This document shows, piece after piece, positions 25,245 through 38,903 of a stretch of 64,000 bases of DNA (within the stretch, counting starts at the first letter, position 1; the number at the start of each line of letters is the position of its first letter). The notes beneath the pieces are model-generated. The model saw nothing but the letters and a program-made list of their open reading frames with translations, did no database searches and was not told the DNA's origin. Position numbers and translations under genes: made by a program. This DNA comes from Dipetalonema caudispina (lineage: Eukaryota > Nematoda > Chromadorea > Rhabditida > Onchocercidae), in the NCBI GenBank assembly GCA_013365325.1, contig JABVXV010000097.1:1-64000 (forward strand). The letters run 5' to 3'.

Positions 25245-26380
25245 TAGAAATGGAAATGTATCTAATAGTAAATCATATTTATATCAATGTATTGTACAGA
25301 TTTGCAATAATATATTGTCAATTTTTATTTGTTAAATAAAAGTATGAAAATTAATAATGTCAGGAATAATTGAAATGGAAAAGATAAAATCCTGATCTTG
25401 TTGATCTAATTCGAAGTACTATTAATAGTACAAAATTAAATTCATTTAATTATTTATCATTTGCTATCCCTCACAAATGAGGCCATCAATCTTAAAATTA
25501 TTGATAGCAAGAAGAATAAATATTACATGACCTTTGTTTGTTGCGAAACAGAAACAAACGTACAACGATTCCGAAAACTGAACATGAAGTCTTAAATTCC
25601 TTTCAATTTTTAATATATTGTCTTTTCAACCAAATGACCTTTTGAAAGTATACTTCATGGAAATGAAATATAAAATTAAAACTATGCATAAGATGTATCA
25701 TCAAATTCGAGTACATAGTATAAAAATTATGCTGGATATGTGAAGGATACCTAAAGATATAAAATTTTATGCCATAAGAAATATTTGCATTTCTCAGTAA
25801 TCGTTCAACTATTAAAAATTTGAATTTAAATTTCGAAAATGTTCATGATGTGTAATTCGATATTCATGTAAAAATTTTTCAACAGCACTTTAAAAGTTGT
25901 TTTCATCTCAAGTAACTGGATTCAAACTTCGCAGTTATTAAAAGAAAAACCCCTAAACAAAGACAATAGAAGCTATAACCGATAGGATGAAAATTTTTCA
26001 TTGGAGGCCTCTCATTTATCTCGTTAAATGCAGGTGTCCGAATTTAATTCGCGAAAATTTGGCAAAGGCGGGGGAGGGTAGCCATGGGAAGATTGTTGAT
26101 GAGAATTATAGTGGATTATTGGATTTTAACATCTCATATATCATCATCATCATCATTATCATCATTATCATTATCATCATAATTTCATTTCATTTACTAC
26201 TTTCGAAAAATTATCATATTTGTTTGATGGCAAAAAGAATGAGCTAATATGGATATTTTATCATATTTACTGATATATCAGTTATACAATGAATAGATAT
26301 GATATAAACTTCAGATCTTCTCACTTGTTCTAATAGCACATTCTACCAATATTTCGATGTGCATTTTATTTACCTAATAA
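25245..26380. other. Intergenic region between the calcium-sensor and CBP20 genes
   Basis: Contains the calcium-sensor poly-A signal (25335-25340), a trinucleotide-type ATC/ATT tract at about 26136-26180 and no convincing exon. An 86-codon open frame at 25987 is largely the translated repeat. The promoter of the cap-binding gene should lie in the right half, but no motif is diagnostic. Confidence 0.6.
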
Positions 26381-28184
26381 ATGAGCACTGTGGTCAACTT
26401 TCGATCTAAAGACGATGCCTCATCGCTAGGCCCATATCGTGATCAACGATTCAAGGTCAGTTATTATCTTTATCAATCCTTTATCGCCTAGTATGATTGA
26501 TTCATTTTGAAATATCTTCCATTTCTTTTTGACAAAAGTATATTGTTTGGATAATGTCTCAAGTGGATTTCAAAAAAATGAGTGTCATTCGTCAGCTCCC
26601 AGGAAAGAATTGCTTATACTTTACGGAGAGGATAGGTTATGAGGATTTAGCATTAGCAGAAACAGAAAGACTTACATTTTCTGAAAATGGAAGACTTGCT
26701 TGCAGCAACAAAGTTTTGAACAGCTTTTCTTGATATGTTTTTAGCCCTATGATCTCCTTATCACGTATCATTTCTAAAAAGAATGATTAGTATAGGAAGT
26801 GAATGTAATGATACCATTACTATTTTCTGTTTTACTGCTGCTTTACTTTGGTTCAATGCAAAGTTTACATAAAACATCGGATTTTGACTAGTTTTTGGAT
26901 AACTTCGGATCTTCGTTATAAAATTCGACTATGAAACTTGTATTTTAGGGTTCATTGCGTGAACAGGAAAAGCTTCTGCTTACTTCGAAAACCCTTTATG
27001 TTGGCAATCTGTCGTATTATACAACAGAGGAGCAGGTTTGCATAATTAAATTATAGTTTTCGCACATATAAATGGTTCTTCTGCTTTACAATTTTCATAT
27101 CTTCCGTAGTTTTTCAGACTTATGAACTATTCAGTCGGGCTGGTGATATCAAGCGGATAATCATGGGTATTGATCGATTTAAGAAGACACCATGTGGATT
27201 CTGTTTTGTTGAGTGAGTTGAATATTAGATTTTTCCAATATGCAAAAATTTGTTTCTTCCCATTTCGGTATGATACTGAAAACTGCTTAAGGAATTTTGA
27301 ATTAATTTTAAATTTGAGATTTTCTTTATTTCAAGCTGATGACTCTGAAGCTGTAAACTACTGTTTGGCATTAATTTTTAATTGCACTAGAAATATTATC
27401 TTTTCTGAATAATTAATAGTTCGATTAAAAAAGAAAAAAAACCAGTCAAAACTATTTTGTGTAATTCACATATATTAGGGTTCATTAGTTTATGCAGATA
27501 CTACCTTCGAGAGGATGCAGAAGACGCAATGCGTTGTATAAATGGAACCAGGTTAGATGATCGAATAATTCGTACAGATTGGGACGCCGGATTTGTAGAA
27601 GGCCGTCAGTACGGGCGTGGTAAGCATGGTGGACAGGTACTAGAATTTCCAGTTTTTCCGTCCATTTTGACTTTGTCCATCTATCTTTAACTCTAGTTCA
27701 CCGCAACTTATCAAGTTCAGAGTTAGTTGCGAATACTTAATGAAGACAATAATATCGCTACTATTCCTTATTTTTATTCCTTTTTGACGCAGTCGAGAAG
27801 TCGCATTTTGGAAACATACAATCATAATTATAGTTCCAATTATATTGTAGGTAGACTTTATTATAGGTCTGAGATGAATAATTAGCATTTTGGATATATA
27901 TAATTATTTATATAGCATTGATTATATTGTAGGGAGAATTTATTATAGGTCCGAGATGAATACCGCAAAGATTATGATCCAGGACGAGGGGGATGGAACA
28001 GGGTTATTGCAACAAGAAGTAAGCTTTTTATTCTCTCAGAACTTTTTAAAGAATGGTTACGGAAATTTTCTGTAAGACTTATAGTTTTCAAATTTTTTAT
28101 TCACCTCTTACAGATTATTTGAAATTATTTATATAAGCAATAGCGTTTTTCAATTTTTGTGTTGCAGATGCTGGACCAGATTAG
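26381..28184 (+). CDS. ncbp-2: Nuclear cap-binding protein subunit 2 (CBP20)
   Basis: Small subunit of the nuclear cap-binding complex. It holds the m7G cap of new transcripts with CBP80 and supports splicing, export and small-RNA pathways. Exons 26381-26455, 26949-27035, 27118-27212, 27498-27636, 27949-28018 and 28168-28184 give 160 residues (human CBP20 is 156). One RRM is present, with RNP2 LYVGNL (41-46) and RNP1 around [10 protein letters not shown] (78-87). Tyr19 and Tyr42 match the two cap-stacking tyrosines of the family. [18 protein letters not shown] and [19 protein letters not shown] are near-invariant family strings. The C-terminus ends ATRNAGPD. An 82-bp tandem duplication just upstream of exon 5 creates a decoy acceptor. 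Identification is essentially certain. Confidence 0.96.
27803..27966. repeat. 82-bp tandem duplication spanning a splice acceptor
   Basis: Unit 1 (27803-27884) and unit 2 (27885-27966) both start GCATTTTGG and run through TATATTGTAG...TTATAGGTC(T/C)GAGATGAATA. The last 40 shared bases differ at only three positions. Unit 2 contains the real intron end and the first bases of CBP20 exon 5. Unit 1 is an upstream copy of the same acceptor and exon start. Confidence 0.85.
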
Positions 28185-31100
28185 TATCTTCAGTCAAGAT
28201 GAAGTTTACCTAATGTTTCTGTGTATTCAGAACAGAAGGATAGTGAGCAGTCATTCATGACTTGGAGTAATTTGTTATTTAATTGTAATTACAATTTTAT
28301 TATTTCTGTTGTTGCAAATTCCAGGGAAACTTTAATTCTGAAATATCGATTAACTTGTTAACAGCATTCAAGTTTGTCCACCGGCTCACTAATTTTCGTA
28401 TGAGGCATTCTGAAAAGCATGCCTTAAGTTATCTCTTATACAGTTATATGTATTATGATACAATCATTATCAGTCAGTTTTTCTCAAAACTTTGTTCATA
28501 CTCTCAGATTATCGACAGTCGAGATATCTATCCTTTGTGAAAATTTTAACAAGGATCAAAAATTTGATCAGTTTTGGCATAGTTTTGGCAAACATCCGTA
28601 AAAATCGAGTTGTATTGTTAGGAAAGGATCTATCTCATTGACTACGGTAATGTTGTTACTTGTTTAATTCTGCAAAAAAATGATTAAAATAAAATGGCTG
28701 CGTTTTCTCCATAACGGTTTTTAGTAATTTTTGTTCGCATTTTGATACCCAGACCGCTGATTCATATTACAGTCGACACAAAAACATGATGGTGTTTTCG
28801 ACGCTTCAAAATTGTTTTTTAGGTCAAAAAATGTCTTTACATCTTTTCTCATCAAAGACATATTTTTTAAGAAGGTCCAGTGAAGCTAGTTTCACTTCCA
28901 TCTGCATTCGTCATGCTCATGTATTATAAAATTAAAGTTTTCTTTTGATATTATTACGTCTGTGGGTTTTGACAAAGATTATTTTTTGTTTTCTAAATCA
29001 TAAATTTATTAAAAGATTTCATGCTGTAGCTTCAGCATCACTATAAAACTAGTTCATAATTTTCAGCTTTGAAGTTGGATTGTTTTAAATTGGTTTTTTT
29101 TTTCCGGAATTTTGAAACAAAACTGAATTGAAAAATCGGGTTAGATTTTTCAACTTAGTTCTTATTTCTGTCACCTGTTTATGCTGAACGAAATTTGAAT
29201 ATTCACTATTCTTTTCTTTCCTGGAAATATGTAGACTACTTTGTGAGGAAATTCAATTCATACTCTTCTTCAACAGAGCAGGACTATTTTGCTGTGGTAA
29301 AATTGATCAAATTTTTTGTATTTTCTTTTGTGAAACATTTCACATACACATTTATAAACATACGAGTTAATACTAAATAGTAAATATTCACAAATGAGCA
29401 GACCTATTTTAAAATATTGAACAAAATTTTGTTTTAAACGAAAAAATTGTATTTCCATCCGTTATTTACTACTAATTGATGGTATAATTTTTAGTTTATT
29501 GTCAGTGTAACGGAACAAATTGCTTTTCATTCTCTAATGATGATCTATTTTTACAACTAAATTGTAATCATATAACTAAACTACCATATTACAAAATACT
29601 AAATAAGATGAGAAATGCAAAAAGTAATTTTACAAAAATTTCACCATATGTGCATCCTATCCTTTTAGTAAAAAAGGATGGATATATATGAGCACATTTC
29701 AATGTTTCCTAATGGATCAGGAATGAACGAGCAAACAATGAATCGAATTTTTGGGTTTTATTTACAAAACTTTTTGCTGATAAAATAAAACAGATGTGTC
29801 TGAAGTAGTATTAGTAGTAGTATATGCGCTCATTTATGATACTTTCAATTAGCTCTAATTTATGTTAGCTTCAAATATTTTTTTTAACTTTTCTAAGGAA
29901 AATATTTTAGATGATATGAATAGGGATGTATGTTTTATAATTAAATTTTGTTAATTCAATCATTTAATATTTTTTTTTTTATTTCTAATTTTCAAATGAT
30001 AATAGGAATCATAAGAGTTTATCACATCAGTGTGATAATTTTCCTGATATTTACAGTCTTTTTAAACATCTATAATTAACAACTAATATATTGCTTATTT
30101 CACTTATTCTTCAAATATGTATCAACATATCGTACTATCCTAATCTGTTCAGCTAACATGCTTATTCTCCTTTCAAACTTCCTAAACTTACATCCTTCCG
30201 TTTAAGTAAACATTATTTTCATGAAATATTATCTGATCGATATTCTCTTGCATTGTGAAAATGGCAATGATTAAATATTAACAGATATTTGGGAATTTTT
30301 TGATAGCTTAAAATATGTTAACATTAGCATAACTAAAAATTAGATGGTTTAAATTATTAGCACTCATATCAACTGATATGAATATAACAAAGTTGCGTAA
30401 TGACCCATCAAATGATTTTACTTGCTGTAATAAACAATTATTTTAAAAGTTCAAATAATTTTGGCATCATTTGTTGATTTACGCTTTATGTAAATTCATG
30501 ATAAAACTGTGAAGATTGAATGAAAACTAAAAAAAAAAAAATGGAAAAAATTGTGATTTGAAATTTGCATCAAACTTGAAACATTAACATTTTCTCAACA
30601 ACGCATCCATTCTAATTTAACTGAAAGTTTTCTTCACCAAATTTGTCACAAAATTTCCAGAAAAAAAAAAAAAAAAATTCAATATCAAAAAAGCAATCAG
30701 CGTTAAACGGTCATCAATCAGGCAAAATTACCGCTGTTAGGAGCAAACACATCAATTACCAACTAAAATGACCGTCTTGAAATGTTGTTCATTTTAAAAA
30801 AAAAAAAAAGATAAATCGATCGTTGGATGAAAAATGAAAGAAGAAGTTCTCTTCTATTACCATCACAAATCGATAAATTAATTGAAGTATCATCCACAAA
30901 TTTCTTCAACAAATGATATTATGCAATTATCAAATTGAAAAAAAAATTAATTGAAAATAAATTAGTATTAGGGAAATTTTCTTTAACAAAAAGAAATAAG
31001 CGATAGAAAGGTATGAAATGATTAATGTAAAAATACTTAAAATTTTTAAATAAGAAGTAAAAAAATTCGTTCTAATAAAAATAATGCTTCTATTTTGTTT

Positions 31101-34100
31101 TTTATTTTGAGAAATTTTCCATCTAATCACACTAATATACTAGCAAAAGTGACAGTTGCTACTTCCAAAAATTCCTTTTTTTTTTTTTTTTTTCATTTAT
31201 CTTACACATTAAAATTTGTTAAAGTGTAATTTTCTTTACACCTAAAACTACTATTACTCGTCTGACGGCGGCTTTTAGTTTAAACTTCTAAAAGATCCAA
31301 AAATTTAAATTAAATTTACAAATAATCTTTCCATCATTATTAACCAGTTTCATCTTCGTTCCAACAAATTTCTTTGTTAGCCTGTAAAAAAAAAAAAATA
31401 ACGTAATTTTTGATTCACATAAGAAAGCCGATATGATAAAAAATAATACTTTTAAATAAAAAATGAAATTATTTTCATTTCAATAATTTGTGAAAAAATT
31501 TTTGAAAATTTTTAAAAATATAAAGAAAAAAAAAAGAAGTTGTTATTAGTTTTCTACATGCAATCATATTGAATAGAATTGTTTTTGCTAGCAATGATCA
31601 AATGCTATCAATCATAATTTCGTTGAATACAATAATTTAAAGGATTAATTGCTGGAAATCAACTAATTAAAGCTTTTGGACAATAATTACATCCTAATTG
31701 CATCCTTTTTAGCTTACACTTGAAATGTATAACTCATTAACATTATTATGTTTGAATAAAGGAGAAAAAAAACAAAATTAAACAAAAGATAAAAATTTGA
31801 CTTTTTTTTTTTTTTTTTTTTTGATACCGGATAATGTAATAGGATTGGAAAATTTTATAATTTACTCAATATTAGAGCAACAAATATTAATTTTTTTTTT
31901 CTATCAAAGAATTTAAATAATTTCAAAAATACATTTAACAAGAAATTATTCTATTGATAAATTGAAAAATAAGAGATTTTTAAATTTGTACTAATTTCAC
32001 AACTAAAAGAAAAACTTTCCAAAAATTTTCCAATTTTGAATTCTTATGATGAAAGTATGATATTCTCGACTAATTGTTCGATAAATATCACATTTTATTT
32101 TTCGCTTCTATTAAACAATAAAGTTGCAAATGTTTCAAATAACTTTTTCAATTCAATAAATGAAAGAAACCTATTAAATATTATAATCTTTTTTTATTTT
32201 CTTTTCAACTACAAAATTATTCACATTTTTTTGATGTAAATTTTTAACAGAGAAAGTAAAAAAAAAAAAAAAATTACCCAAATGAAAGAAAGAAAAAAAA
32301 AAAGAAAAAACTGATTTATTTAAGTTAAAATAATTAATACAATCTTATTAAGTATTTCATTAGAAGAGAATTGAATTGAATGAATTATTATTTCTAAATG
32401 GATAAAGAATGTTGTTGATATTACTATACCATAAATTTATTGCAATATTTGTTTGCCATATCTGTCGAAACTGTAATGTAAACTAAACAGATTCACTTCA
32501 CTTCTCTTTCCTGTACTAAGTACTACTTTAACTACTTTTGCTACATTTTACAATATTAAACTTCCTCTTTCTAAAAGTGGAATTAAAATAAACTAGTTAT
32601 TTTTTTTTTTTTCTTGTCAAGTATATAAATACTCTATAAAATTCATTTATTTTTCAAGCTAATCTTTCTGTTTTTCAATTTTTTTTATTTTCTTTTGATA
32701 TATAACATTGAAAATCTATCAATTTGTCTAATTTAAATTCGTCCATATATTGCCTCAAATATAAATTTTAATTTTTATTAGTATAGTATTACTTATATTA
32801 TGACCTTTTATGTCATTTTTACACTATTAATTACCTCTAATTTACCAAGTTAATTTAGCAAATTACTTACCTTACAAGTGAATTATTTGTACCAATTGAA
32901 AAATTCATAAAAGTTAGGACAAATGAATAGTGAAGAAATGAGGAGGAATGAAAGGATGATATTTGAATGGAAATGAAAAACTTGTCTTAATAATATATAA
33001 CAAATGTAATGGTACTGTTGAAAGATACCTAACAATATTACGCCATTATTTCCCTGTCATATGCAAACTTATGCCAATTAACATTATCGTTTATTTACAG
33101 TATGACTGATCAATTATTGTACTTCATTTCTTTGTAAATTTATTTGTCATCTAAATATTCTTCGATTGTAAAAATTTATGAAATCAACAATATTTTCATA
33201 CGAATTATTTATCGAAATAATTTAATTAGAATATTACTTTTTATTATTTTATAGCAATTTATAACCTATACCATATATATCATTTTATTCATTGTATAAA
33301 ATCCTATTCATTTTTTCAATAAATGACGGTAAAAGAAACGGTATATTCAGAAATTTGAAATGGATTAATTAAAATATAATATGTTTTACATTCACCAATC
33401 TTAATTTGCCAATAATTCAGTAAATTTTTTTCCTTACTTAACAGCAAAATTATTTATCATATATCGAATAGAGGTAATAAATAATATATCCTTTTAGCAA
33501 GATAATCGATCATTCTTGATTGGAAATTCAATTATGGCAATTAATCTTTTATTCATATTTCTAATAATATCGCTCTTCTTTGAACTATTTAAAGCTAGCA
33601 AACAAGCCTTTACTAGCTAATTTTCATAGGCTACTTTACAATCATTCCATACTATAATATTGTACTCTTTGATTGACTTACCTTTCGTTCATTACTTTTT
33701 ATTTTGTTTATATTTTGAAATTATTGCTAAAAGCAATTTATTAATTATAATTTATAAATGATATGATATTTGTGGTAATACAGAATTGTTCTTGTAAATA
33801 AATTATGAATAAGACAGACTTTTTAGACATCAAATTGCTTATCATTTATTTAAAGTTCAATTTGTGAATGTTACATTACATATTTGCAAATTAGTAAATT
33901 ATCATAAATTTACACTTTTAGCTACTAATAATTTTTATTAGCATTACATGCGATATATTCAAAATTTTTTCAAAATTTACAATTTCAAGAAACTCTCGTA
34001 GAGATATAGTTTTAGAAAATGTAAATTTACAGAATAAACTATCCTAACAATAAATTATTTATGTAATCAAGTGAAAATCAAATGACAGTTTGAAAATTAA

Positions 34101-34936
34101 TCGATAGTACATTGGCATTGCATACCTTTTACATTTATTTCATATACCTCTGAAAATTCATTAAATGAAATTTCCTCATTTTTCCCTTTCAACACTACCA
34201 ATTAATTGCATTCTTCCTCAACATTACTTTTTACATCTTCAAAGACAACTCATTTAAGTCTTTTTTTTTTTAAAATATTTTCGTAGAAACAACTAATAAT
34301 ATCATATCATATTATCATTGAAATTGAAATTATTTTTGTAAAATAACAATATAGTAGTATTGAATTTTATATTATCATCCTATTACAACTTAAAATAATG
34401 ATTACTATATTAATGAAATATTATTCATGATAGAGATGATAGCAGTCATTCAAACTCTAATAATTAACCTTGTTAATATATTCGAGTAAAGTTAATATTC
34501 GAAATCTTACTCTATCATCAGTAATATACACAAAGCTTATGTTTCACTTGATAATTGATAATGAGAAAGTTCATTTATCGATTTCTTGCCAGTTGTAAAT
34601 AAGTAAATAGAGAACTAGTAATGATCAGATAATAATTAATTACAATAGGATATATGAAACGATTATAATTAATTAAATTAAAGCAAATGAGTATATATAT
34701 ATATATATTATATTAAAGTCTATACAACTCTCATTGATTAGTACTATTATTAAATCAAGCAGTAATACTTAATTTTAAATGATATAATTTTATCAAAGCA
34801 ATTCTTAAATTTTTTTTGATAAATGCTTCCAATCATTCGTCATCCATCATCGTTCATACGTTCATTCACCTCTTCTATGCTCTTTACGATCCCGTAACAC
34901 TTGAAAAGTTAAATGAAGCAGTTCACTAAGCTACAG

Positions 34937-34964
34937 CTATCTATCTATCTATCTATCTATCTAT
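34937..34964. repeat. (CTAT)n microsatellite
   Basis: Six to seven uninterrupted CTAT units, followed by degenerate units. Confidence 0.9.
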
Positions 34965-36491
34965 TTATATGTATCGTAGACCATCTATATATTCATCTAT
35001 TCAATCATTCATTTCAGTTCCAACTACTCACCCGATCGATTCTACTCCTCCTCTACTGCAACAGCTACTAACCACTACAACAAACGGATAGAGGTCAACA
35101 TCTTTTCCTATCCATCTATCTCCTTCCCTCTTCACATCATCAATTCTTACTGTTGTAATTCATTCAACACTAATGTTTCTCTCAATTATTTATAGGCTTT
35201 ATCATTTTTTACTCATTTTTCATTCTCACTTTCCATTTTTTAATTTTAAATTACAACTTCATTCATTTCAATTTTCGCACTATCTATTAATGAGGAGGAC
35301 GCAAACAAAATGTATTACTTCCCGTTGCTATGTCCAGCTTAATGTCCTCTCATATAATTCCCTCTCATCTCCTTTCTCTCTCTCTCTCTCTCCATGATTA
35401 TATCACATGTCATATTTTGATTTCGATATGAGGTAATTATCGATCTTCTGACACCTTCGTATATTATAACTTCTGACAATTATTGCAGTAGTTGTAGTGT
35501 CACAATGGGAATTACGTCATTTTGTCAACGAATTCTAATCGTTTGTAAACAAATTTCACAATAGTTGCATTACGTATTCACTCATCATTCCCGTACGACA
35601 GATTTTAGACGATATCATCTTATCCCTGATAGTTATGATGTATGTATGTGTGAATTTAGGTAATGTGATAAAATAAATGCTTCAAGTAGGATAATTATGA
35701 CGCTTTAAACTTTACTCAGAAATGCTTAGTCAAATTTTTAGATTATCTTTTTTTTTTTTTTTTTGGGAGGTAATAAAGGTTAACAGAGATAAGCATGTTA
35801 TATGAAATGATTAGATAATCTTGGAAATTTACATAATTCTTCATTACTACAATCATATATCAATCATCTTCTTTAAATTGCTACTTCTAATAAACCATAA
35901 ATTTGACAATTTACTTTATGTGATAACTTTTGAGAAATTTATTTCAACAATTTTATTTTATACGCTAGATTTCTCTTTTTAATTTTCTAAATTTAACCTC
36001 ATATATCTCCCATATAACCAAATCTAATGTTGTAAAAGAATATGTATCAAATTTCTGAATTTATTTTTATGTTAAACATTTCATAGAATGGTTTATTTTA
36101 TTTTGCAAATGAAAAAAAATTCCATAACACAATTAACTTTTAAGCAATTATGAACAGTTCAATATTACACAAGAAATAATAAGGAAACCAATCATACCTG
36201 AAACGATCGAAACATCCATAAAACTAGTTCCATTCAAATTAATCATTTACCTTTTTTATGGTATCTTTTTTTCTTTTTTTTTTTTTTTTTTTTGTAAAAA
36301 ATTAGAAAAAATTTTAAAAGTACGGTAGATGAAAGATAAAATAATCGGTAGGATGATGGGAAAAAAAAAGAAAAAAAAAACTGACGTTATGATATATATG
36401 CGACATCATAGCACATTTCTCTTTTGTCAAATCCTTTAAAACTAAATGCATAATCTTTTTTTGTGGATTAATATTTTTGTCATAGAATGTA

Positions 36492-36522
<31 letters not shown>

Positions 36523-37254
36523 CAGTTTGAAACGTTAATCGTTATTTTTGCAGTTATTATTGATCTATTTTTTTATTTTTCTTTTTTGTAAACATTGTAT
36601 AATTCCCGTAGTGATTTTATTCCTCAGAGATTTTAAGGTTTATTCGAAAATTACAACTTGAAAAAAGAGAGAAAAAAAAAATTGATTCTCATTATCATTT
36701 CGTGTATAATTATTAACATTACTAGTTTTTCAATGACAAATAATAATTAAAGAATAGAAATTATTTATGGTTAAATTAAATTAAATTTAATTTTATGTTT
36801 AGGGCTGACTGTTTACTTTTCCCATTAAATTGATCAGATAATAGCAATTATTATGATGTAATTTAGGATTGATGATAAAAAATGAATATGGCATGATGTG
36901 ATGAATGCTTCTGCTTATTAAAATGAAATGAAAAAGTATAGATTTCTTCTTTTTTTTTGAATAACATTCATTTCAATTTAATAAAAATTCGAACTCATAT
37001 ATTTTATAAGTTTAGACTCTAAATAATCCTCTTACTTTAATCTTTCTTTTAGGATGATTTATGAAAATTTATATTTTATACGTGCTAATAATTATTAAAA
37101 TTTAAATGTCACCATATATTAACGTCATTGTATAAACAATTATTCACTCAAAAATATAACTGAAATTTTTCTATCAAAACATTAAAAATAATTCATTCTG
37201 TTTTTTTTTTTTCCTTTTTTTTCACAATTTCATTCAAATGATTGTGCAGAAAAA

Positions 37255-37306
37255 TTTCTATAATTAAATTTCAATTTTTTAAAATTGAATTTTAATTATA
37301 TAGAAA
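37255..37306. repeat. AT-rich near-perfect inverted repeat
   Basis: The arm 37255-37278 is nearly the reverse complement of 37281-37306, with one substitution and a two-base insertion around a two-base centre. All bases but three are A/T, so a cruciform or simple-sequence origin is as likely as a functional hairpin. Confidence 0.65.
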
Positions 37307-38358
37307 TTAAATTAATGGAGTTCAACATTTATCATAAAATTCGATTACATTGGTAATGCCGACAAAAGGGTAAAAAATTAAAAGCGCAAATAAAAATGAT
37401 AGAAAAGATCGTAAAAATATACCATTTCATAATGATATTTATGTTAATAGACAGATATCCAAGAAATCGTTAATATTTTATGGGTTATCATTTTTGTCAC
37501 ATTTTTTCCTATCATAAATGTTTTTTTTTTTTTTTTTTTTTAATGTACGGATTGTAATAATATCAAGGTATATTAATATTTCTGAAGGATATTTTTTTTT
37601 TTGAAATCATTAGTGAAATGATTTAATAAAGCCTATGGTTTTTAATATATTTGATTGAAAAATTATTCTATTCATTTTTAGATTTAAAAATTATAGCTTT
37701 TATGTGTATTTACATTTAGTTCTTTTATGCCATTAATATTGCTTTCAAATAAAATTGATATATAATGTTGGAATTTTAAATAATTAATTAAGTTAATGGT
37801 GGTTTTCTACTACAAAATAATAATTATAATAATAATAATAAACATAATGATATTAAAGCAATAGCACTTATAATCAAAATAACAATTAATAATAATGATA
37901 ATAATAGTTGTAGTAGTAATAGTAGTAATGTTAATTAAGCTTGTTAATAATGAAAGAGTTCCGTTTATGATAAGTCTATTACTTTATTTAAAAAATTTCC
38001 AAACTTTCCATAATTTCACTTACCATATTTCCCTTATCAATCCTTCGACTATCATTTTACGATCGATTACCGTTGTAGTAATAGCCATTTTGCTGACGCC
38101 AATATTGTATATGAAAAAATTTTATTGATCAAAGTTCTGTCTAAATAACATACATTAAATGGTTTAATAAACTATGATCTGATTTACATATTTTAAAATT
38201 GAAAATGGAAATTTGCTACTTAAAAAAAAAAAAAAAAAAAAAAATTGAAAAAAAAAAAAAAGTTTTTTCACAATGATATATTTGATGGCTCAAAAGAGCT
38301 TAAAATTTATTTTGTACGATTTTATCCTACTCGAGAATTATCCAATGGAATAGGCGAT

Positions 38359-38903
38359 ATGTCTGCGACATATCGTATGAATCAAATACGTTCAATTTTA
38401 GCAAAAGTTAAAATTTTTTTAATGTTTGAAAAATTTATTCTAACCCTTTCTAAAATCCCATAGTGTAAAAGAGATATACATATGCAATTTTGTCTATTTA
38501 CTTCCGACGAATAGACAAAAATTTTGCATCTGCTCCTGTATCCGTTATTGATTGCTTTCATATTTTTCACTTTATCAAAATTCCTTTTTCCATCTTTTCC
38601 GCCATTTCAATATTATCAACAGTAATATTAAACAATGAATATTTAAACAAAAAATAATTAACTTTAGAAATCATAAAAATATATCATTTATTTATGCATA
38701 TTCAATTATGTCAATCATTCATTCTATTATCTCTCAAATATCTCATCTAATTAGTTCTTTTATTTTGATTAAATTATTAATTGCAGTCTACAAAATTAGC
38801 AACATTAAATTGGAATGCAAAATGTCGAATAAGAGAGGAAAGGATGCGATCAACCAAATTGAACTTTATGAAAGGATATAGAGCTATTAGAAGGACTAAT
38901 TAA
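38359..38903 (+). CDS. Possible small basic protein (two exons)
   Basis: Unrecognised. Exon 1 (38359-38406) starts ATG TCT GCG and ends at a GTTAAA donor; exon 2 (38787-38903) follows a good TAATTGCAG acceptor and ends at TAA. The joined frame gives 54 residues, very rich in Arg and Lys: it starts MSATYRMNQIRSILAK and ends KGYRAIRRTN. The reading frame is also open upstream of the ATG to about 38245, so the true start or a further 5' exon is uncertain. Amino-acid composition looks more protein-like than the surrounding AT-rich open frames. The short basic N-terminus would fit a mitochondrial or ribosome-associated peptide, but that is a guess. Confidence 0.3.

Larger units (their letters stand above)
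28185..38358. other. Long gene-poor region
   Basis: About 10 kb of AT-rich DNA with many homopolymer tracts. I found no exon set with consistent splice sites and phase. It holds a (CTAT)n microsatellite at about 34937-34964, a CT tract at about 35374-35393, and an AT-rich near-perfect hairpin at 37255-37306. The 34.8-35.6 kb part is somewhat less AT-rich and could be regulatory. Confidence 0.55.
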
